This document shows positions 1 through 9,430 of a stretch of 64,000 nt of DNA, piece by piece; position 1 is the first letter of the stretch; the number at the start of each line of letters is the position of its first letter. The notes under the pieces are model-generated. The model was not told the DNA's origin. It saw only the letters and a program-made list of their open reading frames with translations, and ran no database searches. The DNA lies in the NCBI RefSeq assembly GCF_011420305.2, contig NZ_CP061769.1, positions 2,777,001-2,841,000 of the forward strand, in the 5' to 3' direction. Made by a program: the position numbers and the translations under genes. This stretch comes from Nocardioides ochotonae (GTDB lineage: Bacteria; Actinomycetota; Actinomycetes; Propionibacteriales; Nocardioidaceae).

Positions 1-1489
1 CCGCGGCGATGCCGGGGCCCTCGTCGCGCACCCGGACCGCGGCGGCCCGGCCACCGTCGGGACCAGGCACGCGCTCGATGGTGACCACCACGCTGGCCCC
101 CGGCGGGCTGTGCTTGACGGCGTTGCTCAGCAGGTTGTCGACCACCTGGCCGAGGCGCTGGGCGTCCGAGACGAGCGGCACCTCGCCGTCGCCGGCGATC
201 CTCAGCTCCACCTCCGCCGCGCGCGCGGCAGGTTGCTGGGTGGCCACCGCCGCGTGGACCACCTCGACCACGTCCAGCTCCTCCGGCGCCCAGGACAGGC
301 CGTGGACGAGCTGGGCGCTGAGGAGCAGGTCGTCCACCAGCTGGCGCAGCCGGACGGCGTTGCGCTCGACGACCTCCAGGTAGCCGCGCTGGTCCTCGCT
401 CAACGGCGCCCGGTCCAGGCGGAGCAGCTCCAGGTAGCTCAGGATCGACGACAGCGGCGTGCGCAGCTCGTGGGACACCAGGCCGATGAACTCGTCTTGG
501 AGGCGCTGCTCCTCGTGGCGCGCGGAGACGTCGGTCCCGACCAGGACGAAGCCCGCCGGGAGCGGCTCGATGGCGGGCCGCGGTGTCACGACGATCTCGA
601 GCGGGCGCGAGGAGCCGTCGGGCAGCACCACCGGCCACTCCGAGACGCCTGTGCCGCCGGACGCGGCGGCGCCCAGCACCACCGCCAGCGGGCTCGAGGC
701 GTCCCGCGCGACACGCTGCGCCAGCACCGCGGGATCGACGAGGTCGGTGAACGACGTGCCCACCAGCTCCTCGGCGTCACGGTCGAGGATGCGCTCCGCC
801 CCGCTGTTCGCGGTGAGCACGACACCGTGGCGGTCCATGCCGACGATCGCCTGCTCGGTCGCGGCCTGCACGATGCTGTTCAGGACGTCGCGCGAGGCAC
901 GCAGCTCCCGCGCCTGCACGGCGAGCTCGGTGCGGGCCTGCTCCAGCTGCTGGCCCTGGCGCCGCTCGTCCTCGACGATCGCGTGCACCACCCAGGCCAG
1001 GTAGGCCACCACGAGCACCGCGATGCCGCCCTGGAGCCAGACGTAGGGACGCCCGGGCACCAGCAGGACGGGCATGAACAGCACCACGGCGGAGGCCCCG
1101 AGGCCCACCGAGATCCCAGCGGACCCGGGGCGGAGCGAGAGGCTGAGCAACGGGAGCAGGACCAGCACGTCCACCAGGCCCAGCTCGAGCCCCGCGCCCA
1201 GGTCGAGCAGCCCGACCGCCACGATGTGCCCCAACGGCAGCGCGTAGCGCGCCGCCGGCGGCCACCTCGCCCACCACGGACCCAGCGCCGCCAGCTGCAC
1301 CGTGACGGCCAGCGCGCCGGCCGCCAGCGCCAGCGCCCGGCTCTCGAGGTCGGCGACCCGCAGCAGTGCGGCCGTCACCAGCAGCAGCAGGACGGTGGTC
1401 GGCACCTGTCGCACCCACAGCAGCCGCGGCGCGGACCAGTGCAGCCACGCCTGACGGTGCGCCTCGTCCAGCGCGGTCTCGGTGCTCAG
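1..1489 (-). CDS. Membrane sensor histidine kinase with PAS domain (partial, cut by left edge)
   Basis: Sensor kinase of a two-component system. The frame is open from 1489 to base 1, so the last residues lie outside the window. Residues about 28-185 form several hydrophobic segments, then a PAS domain (about 205-315), a HisKA domain with H-box VSHELRTPLSSI (phospho-accepting His near 338), and a HATPase domain with N-box DNLLSNAVKH and DEGPGIAA at the edge. No ATG, GTG or TTG opens the frame before the first membrane segment. The best start is CTG at 1489, which overlaps the stop of the upstream gene as CTGA and sits six bases after GGGAG; a GTG at codon 26 is the alternative. It is probably translationally coupled to the receiver-deacetylase gene upstream. 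The signal sensed is unknown. Confidence 0.85.
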   Translation of the reverse strand, partial: MSTETALDEAHRQAWLHWSAPRLLWVRQVPTTVLLLLVTAALLRVADLESRALALAAGALAVTVQLAALGPWWARWPPAARYALPLGHIVAVGLLDLGAGLELGLVDVLVLLPLLSLSLRPGSAGISVGLGASAVVLFMPVLLVPGRPYVWLQGGIAVLVVAYLAWVVHAIVEDERRQGQQLEQARTELAVQARELRASRDVLNSIVQAATEQAIVGMDRHGVVLTANSGAERILDRDAEELVGTSFTDLVDPAVLAQRVARDASSPLAVVLGAAASGGTGVSEWPVVLPDGSSRPLEIVVTPRPAIEPLPAGFVLVGTDVSARHEEQRLQDEFIGLVSHELRTPLSSILSYLELLRLDRAPLSEDQRGYLEVVERNAVRLRQLVDDLLLSAQLVHGLSWAPEELDVVEVVHAAVATQQPAARAAEVELRIAGDGEVPLVSDAQRLGQVVDNLLSNAVKHSPPGASVVVTIERVPGPDGGRAAAVRVRDEGPGIAA

Positions 1490-2565
1490 GTGCTGCTCCC
1501 GTGCTCACGCCCGATCCCCTGGCCATCCACGGCGGCACTCGCCCGGAGCGCCGATCCCCGCCCGACCGTCTCGCTCGCCCGCACCGTCTCCAGCGGTTCC
1601 ACCTCGCGCGCGGGGCTGAACCGCGCCCAGTAGCGAGCCGCTGTCCGCACGACGTCGGGCTGGATGTACTCCCGGTGGGCCTGGGAGACGAAGGCCGCGA
1701 GCATCTTCAGCTTGGTGTCCATGAAGCCGTCGATGTCCACGAACCGGTTCGGGGCGAAGTCAACGGTGGAGGACGGGCTCTGGAAGCACCACACGCTCGG
1801 CACCTGGCGCGCCGCGACCTCGACCGCCTCGTGCACCGCCCGGTGGTCCTGGTGCCGGTCGTGGACGCCGTGGGTGTAGATGCGGTCCGGCACCACGTCG
1901 GCCACGACCTCCTCGATCGCGCTGATGAGGCCCTCCGCCGGGACCAGGTGGGTGTCGGGGAAGTCCAGGTGCACCAGCCGCGCGCCCACGGTGGCCGCCG
2001 CCGCCAGGGCCTCGGAGTGGCGTGTCGACGGGGCGCCGCCCACCGAGCCGCCGGAGAGCGTCAACAGAGTCAGCTCGTCGCCGGACGCCGCGTGCGCGGC
2101 CAGGGTCGCGCCGACGCCGAGCTCGATGTCGTCGGGGTGCGCCCCGACCGCCAGCACCCGCTCGCGCCGCTCGGAGCGCCGCGCGCGCGCCCGGGCGGCG
2201 AGGTCGGTGGCGCGCCGGCGGAGATCCGCGGCGGCGACCGGCTTGGACAAGAAGTCGTCGGCGGACTCGCGCAGGGCCTCGACCGCGTGGTCGTACGTCG
2301 GGTACGCCGTCACGATCATGATCGCGATGGCGGGATGGAGCCGGCGCACCTCGGGGAGGATCTGCAGCCCCGAGCGACCGGGCAGCTGGATGTCGCTGAC
2401 CAGCAGGTCGAAGGTGGTCCGCCCGAGCGCCGCGAGCGCCTCCTCGGCGGTGGTGACGACCTCGACCCGCATGCCGGCGTGCTGCTCCAGCACGATGCGC
2501 AGGAACCTGGCCGCGTCGGGGTCGTTCTCCAGCACGAGAGCGCGGTATCCGTCGTCTGCTGCCAT
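1486..2565 (-). CDS. Response-regulator receiver domain fused to a PIG-L/LmbE-type deacetylase
   Basis: About 359 aa. The N-terminal receiver domain (about 5-120) has the phospho-accepting Asp in LLVSDIQLPGRSG, a Thr in MIVTAYP and the conserved Lys in LSKPV. It is followed (about 135-330) by a PIG-L family domain with zinc motifs AVGAHPDDIE and HDRHQDHRAVHEA. Known PIG-L enzymes are zinc N-deacetylases acting on N-acetylglucosamine conjugates (MshB, Mca, GPI synthesis); the substrate here cannot be read from sequence. Start chosen at the ATG at 2565 because AGGAGG lies six bases upstream; an in-frame start 13 codons earlier lacks a site. The stop overlaps the downstream histidine kinase (CTGA). 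Inference: the kinase phosphorylates this receiver and so controls an enzyme rather than a DNA-binding output. Confidence 0.9.
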   Translation of the reverse strand: MAADDGYRALVLENDPDAARFLRIVLEQHAGMRVEVVTTAEEALAALGRTTFDLLVSDIQLPGRSGLQILPEVRRLHPAIAIMIVTAYPTYDHAVEALRESADDFLSKPVAAADLRRRATDLAARARARRSERRERVLAVGAHPDDIELGVGATLAAHAASGDELTLLTLSGGSVGGAPSTRHSEALAAAATVGARLVHLDFPDTHLVPAEGLISAIEEVVADVVPDRIYTHGVHDRHQDHRAVHEAVEVAARQVPSVWCFQSPSSTVDFAPNRFVDIDGFMDTKLKMLAAFVSQAHREYIQPDVVRTAARYWARFSPAREVEPLETVRASETVGRGSALRASAAVDGQGIGREHGSST

Positions 2566-2614
2566 GGCCGGCCTCCTCGAAGGTGGGACAGCCACTGTAG
2601 GCACGAACGCGGCG

Positions 2615-2645
2615 AGCCGGGCCGCCCCGACGGGACGGCCCGGCT
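2615..2645 (-). terminator. Rho-independent-type hairpin after the SH3-domain gene
   Basis: A perfect 10-bp stem (2615-2624 with 2636-2645, AGCCGGGCCG) and an 11-base loop lie 26 bases past the stop of the leftward SH3-domain gene and before the receiver-deacetylase gene. There is no T-run, which is usual in high-GC actinobacteria. Confidence 0.6.
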
Positions 2646-2670
2646 CAGCGGCGTAGGACGAGAGGTGTGA

Positions 2671-3582
2671 TCAGTAGGTCGTGACGTGCACGTGGTCGTA
2701 GTGGTTCGCGGTGACCGAGCCGCGGTCCTCCATGCCCCGCCAGCCCTCGCCGGAGCGCTCGACCGACCAGATCTGCTGGGCGTAGATCAGGTAGCTCACG
2801 CCGAGCTCGGCGCGGTTCTCGCGGATGAACTCCGCGACCTCCCAGCCGAGGTCGCCGCTGACCATGATGTCGACGGCCAGGCCCTGCCCGTGCTCACCGT
2901 CGCTGCGCAGCGTGCCGTAGGTGGTGATCTGCGGGAAGGCGGCGCACACGGCGGCGTGCACCTTGACGATGTTCGGGCTCACGCCACCGCCCACGGACGT
3001 GCCGTTGGTGCACACGCCGCCGAGCTCGGCGACCGGCTCCTCGTCGCTGAGGTAGCCGGAGGTGACCCAGCGCGACGCGCCGTCGATGACGACCTCGTCG
3101 CGGCCGTAGAGCTCACGACCGGTGACCAGCACCTTGTCGCCGGCCTCGAGGGTGCCGACCTGCTTGGCCTGGTCGCCCGGGAGCGTCCACAGGTTGAGGT
3201 CCTCGGTCGCCCAGAGCCGGGTGTCGGCCTGGTCGATCGCAGCGCGGACGGCGGCCGGGTCCATCATCTTCTCGGCCGGGGTCAGCTCGCGCAGCTCGAA
3301 GCGCGAGGCGCTGCGGGAGAGCACCGGACGGCGCTCGGTGGCCGGGGCAGGAGCGGGGGTGGCCGCGGCCTTGCGGGGCGCGGCGGAAACGGAGGGCGTC
3401 GAGTCCACGGCGGCGCTCGCGCTGGTGCTCGAGGCGCTCAGCACCTCGGCGGGCTCGGGGTCGCCCAGGGTGACCCCCAGGGCGACGGCTGATGCGGTTG
3501 CCAGGACGGCCAGGGGGGCGGCGATCACGGTGGCACGGGGCTTGCGGCGGGCATTGGTTTCCCGCTTGTGGCGATGTGCCAC
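2671..3582 (-). CDS. Secreted SH3-type domain protein
   Basis: 303 aa with a basic N-terminus and one hydrophobic segment (about 18-40), then an Ala/Ser/Pro-rich linker to about residue 85. An SH3-like segment follows (about 118-180, LNLWTLPGDQAKQVGTLEAG...), then a C-terminal domain (about 190-303) ending HYDHVHVTTY. That tail, and the segment EHGQGLAVDIMV, resemble the C-terminal domain often found in actinobacterial wall-associated or lysin-like proteins (ARB_07466 type), where His/Asp motifs recall M15 peptidases. Catalytic activity is not proven. The start is GTG with AAAGGA eight bases upstream. It appears to be a single-gene unit: a hairpin follows it and dusB lies upstream with a 155-bp gap. 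Confidence 0.8.
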   Translation of the reverse strand: MAHRHKRETNARRKPRATVIAAPLAVLATASAVALGVTLGDPEPAEVLSASSTSASAAVDSTPSVSAAPRKAAATPAPAPATERRPVLSRSASRFELRELTPAEKMMDPAAVRAAIDQADTRLWATEDLNLWTLPGDQAKQVGTLEAGDKVLVTGRELYGRDEVVIDGASRWVTSGYLSDEEPVAELGGVCTNGTSVGGGVSPNIVKVHAAVCAAFPQITTYGTLRSDGEHGQGLAVDIMVSGDLGWEVAEFIRENRAELGVSYLIYAQQIWSVERSGEGWRGMEDRGSVTANHYDHVHVTTY

Positions 3583-3680
3583 AGCGCTGATCCTTTGCTG
3601 TTGCGGGCAGAAACACGCGCCGGGTTCCGCGGATCACGGTCCCGGCGCTTGCGCCAGACAACCACACGCCGCGAGGCCGT

Positions 3681-3695
3681 CCCCAATCTTTGGGG
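3681..3695 (-). terminator. Small hairpin after dusB (weak)
   Basis: CCCCAA (3681-3686) pairs with TTGGGG (3690-3695) around a 3-base loop, 43 bases past the dusB stop. The stem is only six pairs, so it may be a weak terminator or chance. Confidence 0.3.
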
Positions 3696-3737
3696 GGTTC
3701 TGGTGCCGTGTGTCGCCTCACGTCGACCCGGGGCGGC

Positions 3738-4910
3738 TCAGCCCCCGGAGCCCGCGTCCAGGTCGTCCACGACGGCGCAGCCGGCCCCGTCGGAGTCGTC
3801 CAGCCAGCCCTCCGGGAGGGCGACCCGCTTGCGTGCGGAGCCCTGCCGGCCACGAGGCGCACCGAGCTCGGACGCCGGGAACTCCTCGGTCGGGTCGAGC
3901 TCGTCGAGCAGCCGGTCCAGCGCCGCCAGGGTGTCCACGAGGCCCAGGTTGCGGCGCAGCTCGCCGCCGGCGCGGAAGCCCTTGAGGTACCACGAGACGT
4001 GCTTGCGGAACTCCTTGCAGCCGCGCTCCTCCCCCATGTGCTGGGCGAGCAGCTCGGCGTGGCGGCGCATCATCGCGCAGACCTCGCCGAGCGACGGGAG
4101 GGTCGCGACCTCCTCGCCGGCGAACGCCGCCGCGAGGTCGCGGAACAGCCACGGCCGGCCGAGGCAGCCGCGCCCGACCACGACGCCGGCGGCACCGGTG
4201 TGGGACATCATCCGCAGCGCATCCGCCGCCTCCCAGATGTCGCCGTTGCCCAGGACCGGGATGTCGACGTGCTCGACGAGCTCGCCGATGGCGTCCCAGT
4301 CGGCGACGCCGGAGTAGGCCTGCTCGACAGTCCGCCCGTGCAGCGCGATCGCGGCGCACCCCGACTCCTGGGCGATGCGTCCCGCGTCGAGGTAGGTCAG
4401 GTGGTCGGCGTCGATGCCCTTGCGGGTCTTCATCGTCACCGGCACGTCGTACGGCGTGGCCGCGGCGACCGCCTGCTCGAGGATGCGGGCCAGCAGCCCG
4501 CGCTTCCACGGCAGCGCCCCGCCGCCACCCTTGCGGGTCACCTTGGGGACCGGGCAGCCGAAGTTGAGGTCGATGTGGGCGACGCCGTACTCCTCGCACA
4601 GGATCTGCGCGGCCCGCCCGACGGTGGCCGGGTCGGTGCCGTAGAGCTGCACCGAGCGGGTCGTCTCCAGCTCGTCGAACACGAGCATGTCGCGGGTGTG
4701 CTGGTCGCCCTCGACCAGGCCGCGGGAGGTGATCATCTCGCAGACGTAGAGCCCGGCGCCCTGCTCGGCGCACAGGCGCCGGAACGCCGCGTTGGTCACG
4801 CCGGCCATCGGGGCCAGGACCACCGGCGTCGCGACCTGCAGGGACCCGAGCGCCAGGCCGGGGAAGGCCGCGAGCGCGGGCGTGCGGGGAGCGGCGGTCG
4901 TCGTGGTCAC
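3738..4910 (-). CDS. dusB: tRNA-dihydrouridine synthase (DusB/NifR3 family)
   Basis: FMN enzyme that reduces uridine to dihydrouridine in tRNA. TIM-barrel hallmarks are visible in order: APMAGVTNAAFRRL near the N-terminus, NFGCPVPKVTRKGGGGAL with the catalytic Cys, MKTRKG, HGRTVEQAYSG, VLGNGDIW and VVVGRGCLGRPWLF (phosphate binding). A helical tRNA-binding C-terminal domain ends the protein. Length is about 390 aa, usual for actinobacteria. The start is uncertain: GTG at 4910 and GTG at 4916 are both possible and neither has a clear ribosome-binding site; a longer frame to 4976 adds a tail that does not look like the family. Upstream (leftward transcription) lies the glyS-lipoprotein unit. 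Confidence 0.93.
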   Translation of the reverse strand: MTTTTAAPRTPALAAFPGLALGSLQVATPVVLAPMAGVTNAAFRRLCAEQGAGLYVCEMITSRGLVEGDQHTRDMLVFDELETTRSVQLYGTDPATVGRAAQILCEEYGVAHIDLNFGCPVPKVTRKGGGGALPWKRGLLARILEQAVAAATPYDVPVTMKTRKGIDADHLTYLDAGRIAQESGCAAIALHGRTVEQAYSGVADWDAIGELVEHVDIPVLGNGDIWEAADALRMMSHTGAAGVVVGRGCLGRPWLFRDLAAAFAGEEVATLPSLGEVCAMMRRHAELLAQHMGEERGCKEFRKHVSWYLKGFRAGGELRRNLGLVDTLAALDRLLDELDPTEEFPASELGAPRGRQGSARKRVALPEGWLDDSDGAGCAVVDDLDAGSGG

Positions 4911-4978
4911 GCCCACATTGTCGACCGCTCGGCGCGGGCCCCCAAATTGCTCGCCCGTGTCCCCGCCCGGAGGCACCG

Positions 4979-5009
4979 AGCGGCACGAAGGCGTGGCCTG
5001 CGTGCCGCT
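4979..5009 (-). terminator. Hairpin after the glyS-lipoprotein unit
   Basis: A 9-bp perfect stem (4979-4987 with 5001-5009, AGCGGCACG) and a 13-base loop lie 20 bases past the lipoprotein stop, between it and dusB. Confidence 0.45.
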
Positions 5010-5028
5010 GGCGGGTACGCCGACCTGC

Positions 5029-5778
5029 TCAGTCGTTCTTCTTCCCGCCCTTCGCCGGCTTGTCGAGCCGGCGGACCTCCCCGGTCCAGGTGATCGGGTC
5101 GAACTCCTCGGTCGGGCGGAAGCTCACCGCGGTGAGCCGGCCGCGATCGGGTGCCAGGTAGACCAGGCAGACGTCGCGCTCCCGACCGGGAGCGAACTTC
5201 TTCGGCAGGTCGCTGCTGTTGCACGGCTTGAAGGTGCTCGCGAAGCGCGAGTACCGCACCAAGGCGTTCTTGCCGTCCACGATGTAGAGGGGCACCTCCA
5301 CACCGCCCAGGTCGGTGTCGCCCACGTTGGTCAGCTTGGCGCGCACGAAGTACGGCGTGGTGCGGCGCACCTGCGGCTCGAGCTTCCAGCCCTCGAAGGA
5401 CTTCTCGAAGCTGGTGCGCTCCAGCCGCTTCACGGTGATCTCGAGGACGCCGACGGTCTTCTGCCGGGGCTCCCAGGCCACCACGGCGGTCTCCCCGAGC
5501 TCCAGCGTGGTGCCGGGCGGGGTCAGCTCGACCCCGTCGGGCACCGGCAGGTAGGGCTCGGCCGTCTCGCTCGGCTCGGCGCCCGGCTCCGCACCCGACG
5601 AGGGAGAGTCCGTGCCGTTCGGGCTCGCCGCCCCCGAGGAGCCCTGGTCGCCGGACCCGCTGTCGCCGCCGTCATCCGACGAGCACCCCGCGAGCAGGGC
5701 CGCGCCGAGCGCCAGCGCCGCGACCGAGGAGGTCGCGGTCGCCAGCACCCGCCGCAGGCGGCCCAGACCGGTGTGCAC
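5029..5778 (-). CDS. Lipoprotein of unknown function
   Basis: 249 aa. The GTG start at 5778 lies 11 bases past the glyS stop, so the two genes are probably co-transcribed. A signal peptide ends in a lipobox (ALGAALLAGCSSDD, lipidated Cys near residue 29), followed by a low-complexity Ser/Gly/Asp/Pro linker to about residue 75. The folded part (about 85-249) contains VVAWEPRQ, VLEITVKRLER and VRAKLTNVGDTDLGG, which reads as a beta-sandwich of the kind seen in DUF4352-type extracellular domains. That resemblance is by pattern only. No catalytic motif is visible and I do not assign a function. Confidence 0.85.
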   Translation of the reverse strand: MHTGLGRLRRVLATATSSVAALALGAALLAGCSSDDGGDSGSGDQGSSGAASPNGTDSPSSGAEPGAEPSETAEPYLPVPDGVELTPPGTTLELGETAVVAWEPRQKTVGVLEITVKRLERTSFEKSFEGWKLEPQVRRTTPYFVRAKLTNVGDTDLGGVEVPLYIVDGKNALVRYSRFASTFKPCNSSDLPKKFAPGRERDVCLVYLAPDRGRLTAVSFRPTEEFDPITWTGEVRRLDKPAKGGKKND

Positions 5779-5789
5779 GCGGACCCCGC

Positions 5790-7187
<1,398 letters not shown>

Positions 7188-7249
7188 TTCGAGGAGCTCC
7201 TGTTCGCGGCCGGCTGGCTGCCGACCGAAGTTGGGCGTGCGAGAAAGGA

Positions 7250-7570
7250 TCAGCCTAGCGAGCGGGAGCGCGCCTCGTTGAGCGCGGCCCCGGGCTCGAC
7301 GCTCTCGTAGCCGCCAGGCTCGTCCAGGGCGCGGCTGAGCACCGGGACCGCCCGCAGCTTCACGTCGTACGACGAGAGCGCGCGGCGGTAGGCGCCGGGC
7401 CCGTCCCAGGTCGTCACCAGCACCCAGAGGTCGGGATCGTCCACGTTGCGGCCCACCGCGCCGGACACGAAGCCCGGTCGCTCGGCGAGCGCCGCGCGCG
7501 CGTCCTCGAGCGACACGCGGAACGTGTCCTGCTCCGACGGCGCGATCCGGAAACGGTTGACGACCAGCAC
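7250..7570 (-). CDS. Antibiotic-biosynthesis-monooxygenase (ABM) fold protein
   Basis: 106 aa, a single ABM-type ferredoxin-like domain: [45 protein letters not shown]...[16 protein letters not shown]. Related small proteins include quinol monooxygenases and haem-degrading HmoA/IsdG-type enzymes, so the reaction cannot be set by sequence alone. No obvious haem-ligand His is seen at the usual place. Start is GTG. It is encoded between glyS and the divergent zinc operon, 62 bp upstream of the glyS start, and may share a transcript with glyS. Confidence 0.75.
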   Translation of the reverse strand: MLVVNRFRIAPSEQDTFRVSLEDARAALAERPGFVSGAVGRNVDDPDLWVLVTTWDGPGAYRRALSSYDVKLRAVPVLSRALDEPGGYESVEPGAALNEARSRSLG

Positions 7571-7622
7571 GCCCCGACCCTAGTGGCAGGCCCGGAGTGG
7601 GCACCGACACGTCGCGGACCTT

Positions 7623-7659
7623 TTGACAACGGTTCTCACCTGTTTGAGAATCGTTCTCA
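7623..7659 (+). promoter_or_regulatory. znuA promoter with two Zur boxes
   Basis: Two 15-bp Fur-family palindromes lie in tandem: TGACAACGGTTCTCA (7624-7638) and TGAGAATCGTTCTCA (7645-7659, a perfect arm match), 21 bp apart, that is on one face of the helix. They fit the actinobacterial Zur pattern TGANAANNNTTNTCA. A TTGACA -35 (7623-7628) and GAGAAT -10 (7646-7651) with a 17-bp spacer are embedded in them, so Zur-Zn binding would block RNA polymerase. The last A of box 2 is the A of the znuA ATG. Confidence 0.85.
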
Positions 7660-8624
7660 TGCATTCGCCGTCCCACCGTCTCCGCACTCCCGCCCTCGCC
7701 GCGCTGGCCCTCGCCACGACGCTGGCCCTCGGCGGGTGCAGCGCGCTCAGCAACGAGGCGGGCGGCGGCAGCGACGGAGACAAGGTCAGCGTCGCCGCCG
7801 GCTTCTACCCCCTGCAGTACGTCGCGGAGCGCGTCGGCGGCGACCGCGTCGACGTCGAGCCGGTGTCCTCCCCCAACGCCGACCCGCACAACGCCGAGCT
7901 CACCGTGCGCGAGACCGCCTCGCTGACCGCGGCCGACCTCGTCGTGCTCCTCGGCGGGTTCCAGCCGGCCGTGGACGACGCCACCGAGCAGAACGCCGGC
8001 GGCGAGGTCCTCGACGCCGCCTCGGCGGTCGACCTGCTCCCGGTCGAGGGCGACCACGAGCACGAGCACGACGGGCACGACCACGGGGGCGACGAGCACG
8101 GCGAGGACGACCCGCACTTCTGGCAGGATCCGCTGCGGATGGCCGACCTTGGCGACGCGGTCGCGGACTCCCTGAGCGAGATCGACCCCGACCACGCCGA
8201 CGAGTACGCCGACAACGCCGCGCAGCTGCGTGCCGACCTCGAGGAGCTCGACGAGGAGTTCCGCACCGGCCTGGCGACGTGCGAGCGCGACACCGTCGTG
8301 GTCTCCCACGACGCCTTCGGCTACCTCGAGGACCGCTACGGCCTGCACTTCGACCCGGTGGCCGGCCTCTCCCCCGACGCCGAGCCGACCCCCTCGGACC
8401 TCCAGGACCTCCAAGAGCTGATCCGCGAGGAGGGCGTCACCACCGTCTTCTCCGAGCGGCTCGCCTCGCGCCAGTTCACCGCCCCGCTCGCCGCGGACCT
8501 GGGTCTCGAGACCGCCGTCCTCGACCCGCTCGAGGGCCTGAGCGACGAGACCGCCGACGAGGACTACCTCTCCCTGATGCGCGCCAACCTCGCCGCCCTC
8601 CAGGAGGCCAACGCATGCAGGTGA
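7659..8624 (+). CDS. znuA: Zinc ABC transporter, substrate-binding lipoprotein
   Basis: 321 aa. Captures Zn(II) outside the membrane and delivers it to ZnuB. Signal peptide with lipobox LALGGCSAL (Cys near 27), then the cluster A-1 fold: [27 protein letters not shown] (first His ligand), a His/Asp/Glu-rich loop (about 130-150, many HEH/HDH units), [21 protein letters not shown] and [12 protein letters not shown]. The His loop is typical of zinc rather than manganese binders. ATG at 7659 is chosen over an in-frame TTG at 7623 because the TTG lies in the -35 region; with the predicted -10, the ATG would be at or near the 5' end of a leaderless mRNA. First gene of znuA-znuC-znuB. Confidence 0.95.
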   Translation: MHSPSHRLRTPALAALALATTLALGGCSALSNEAGGGSDGDKVSVAAGFYPLQYVAERVGGDRVDVEPVSSPNADPHNAELTVRETASLTAADLVVLLGGFQPAVDDATEQNAGGEVLDAASAVDLLPVEGDHEHEHDGHDHGGDEHGEDDPHFWQDPLRMADLGDAVADSLSEIDPDHADEYADNAAQLRADLEELDEEFRTGLATCERDTVVVSHDAFGYLEDRYGLHFDPVAGLSPDAEPTPSDLQDLQELIREEGVTTVFSERLASRQFTAPLAADLGLETAVLDPLEGLSDETADEDYLSLMRANLAALQEANACR

Positions 8625-9430
8625 GACCGATCCAGCTCACCGGCGGCTCGGTGGCGATCGCCGGACGCCCGATCCTGCGCGGCATCGACCTGGCGGTCTC
8701 CGCCGGCGAGTTCGTCGCGCTGATGGGCGCCAACGGCTCCGGCAAGTCGACCCTCGTGCGTGCCCTGACCGGGCTGCGCGAGCTCGGCCACGGCGAGCTG
8801 CGGCTCTTCGGCACCCCGTTCGCCGAGTTCCACGACTGGCACCGCATCGGCTTCGTACCCCAGCGGCCCGGGGCCGCGTCCGGCGTACCGGCCTCGGTGT
8901 GGGAGGTCGTGTCCGCGGGACGGCTGACCCGCCGGCGCCTGCTGCGCCCGATGTCGCGCGAGGACCGGGCAGCGGTCCAGGAGGCGCTGGAGGTCGTCGG
9001 GCTCGCCGACCGGGCCCGCGACGGTGTGTCCACGCTCTCCGGGGGGCAGCAGCAGCGGGTGCTGATCGCCCGCGCGCTGGCCGGTCGCCCCGACCTGTTC
9101 TTCCTCGACGAGCCGACCGCCGGCGTCGACCTCGCCAACCAGCAGGCCCTGGCCGCCTCGCTGGGCGAGCTCAAGCAGCGCGGCGCCACGGTCGTGCTGG
9201 TCGCCCACGAGCTGGGGCCGCTCGCGCCGCTGGTGGACCGCTCGGTGGTGATGCGCGACGGCCGGATCGTCTACGACGGTCCGCCGCTCGGCGACCACGC
9301 CGGCCCGGCGGACCTGGGGCACCACGGACACCACCACAGCCACGAGGGCCACGACCTGCCGCCGCACCACGACCACGCGCCGCACGTCGCTGCTCCCCTC
9401 GAGGGCGGACCGCTGGAGGGCCACTCATGA
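8615..9430 (+). CDS. znuC: Zinc ABC transporter, ATP-binding protein
   Basis: 271 aa ATPase that powers zinc import. Walker A is [10 protein letters not shown]-loop FVPQRPG, signature LSGGQQQR, Walker [12 protein letters not shown] and the switch His in VLVAHEL. After the ATPase domain (about residue 225) comes a histidine-rich tail ([20 protein letters not shown]) not found in the basic family, which may buffer zinc in the cytoplasm. ATG at 8615 overlaps the znuA stop by 10 bases and has CAGGAGG upstream; its own stop overlaps znuB as ATGA. Confidence 0.95.
   Translation: MQVRPIQLTGGSVAIAGRPILRGIDLAVSAGEFVALMGANGSGKSTLVRALTGLRELGHGELRLFGTPFAEFHDWHRIGFVPQRPGAASGVPASVWEVVSAGRLTRRRLLRPMSREDRAAVQEALEVVGLADRARDGVSTLSGGQQQRVLIARALAGRPDLFFLDEPTAGVDLANQQALAASLGELKQRGATVVLVAHELGPLAPLVDRSVVMRDGRIVYDGPPLGDHAGPADLGHHGHHHSHEGHDLPPHHDHAPHVAAPLEGGPLEGHS

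Noticed and set aside
110-1633. Long rightward open frame over the histidine kinase
   Set aside because: Antisense shadow of the kinase. The leftward frame has recognisable HisKA, HATPase and PAS motifs.
3583-3737. Possible c-di-AMP (ydaO-type) riboswitch before the SH3 wall-protein gene
   Set aside because: Such riboswitches often precede wall hydrolases, but I could not find the conserved segments; only short unrelated hairpins are present.
4910-4976. Longer dusB start
   Set aside because: The extra residues do not look like the family and cross the gap after the lipoprotein; GTG at 4910 or 4916 fits better.
5015-5020. GGGTAC as a further stress promoter
   Set aside because: Lies rightward after the lipoprotein gene with no gene to serve, so taken as chance; it shows GGGTAC alone is not proof.
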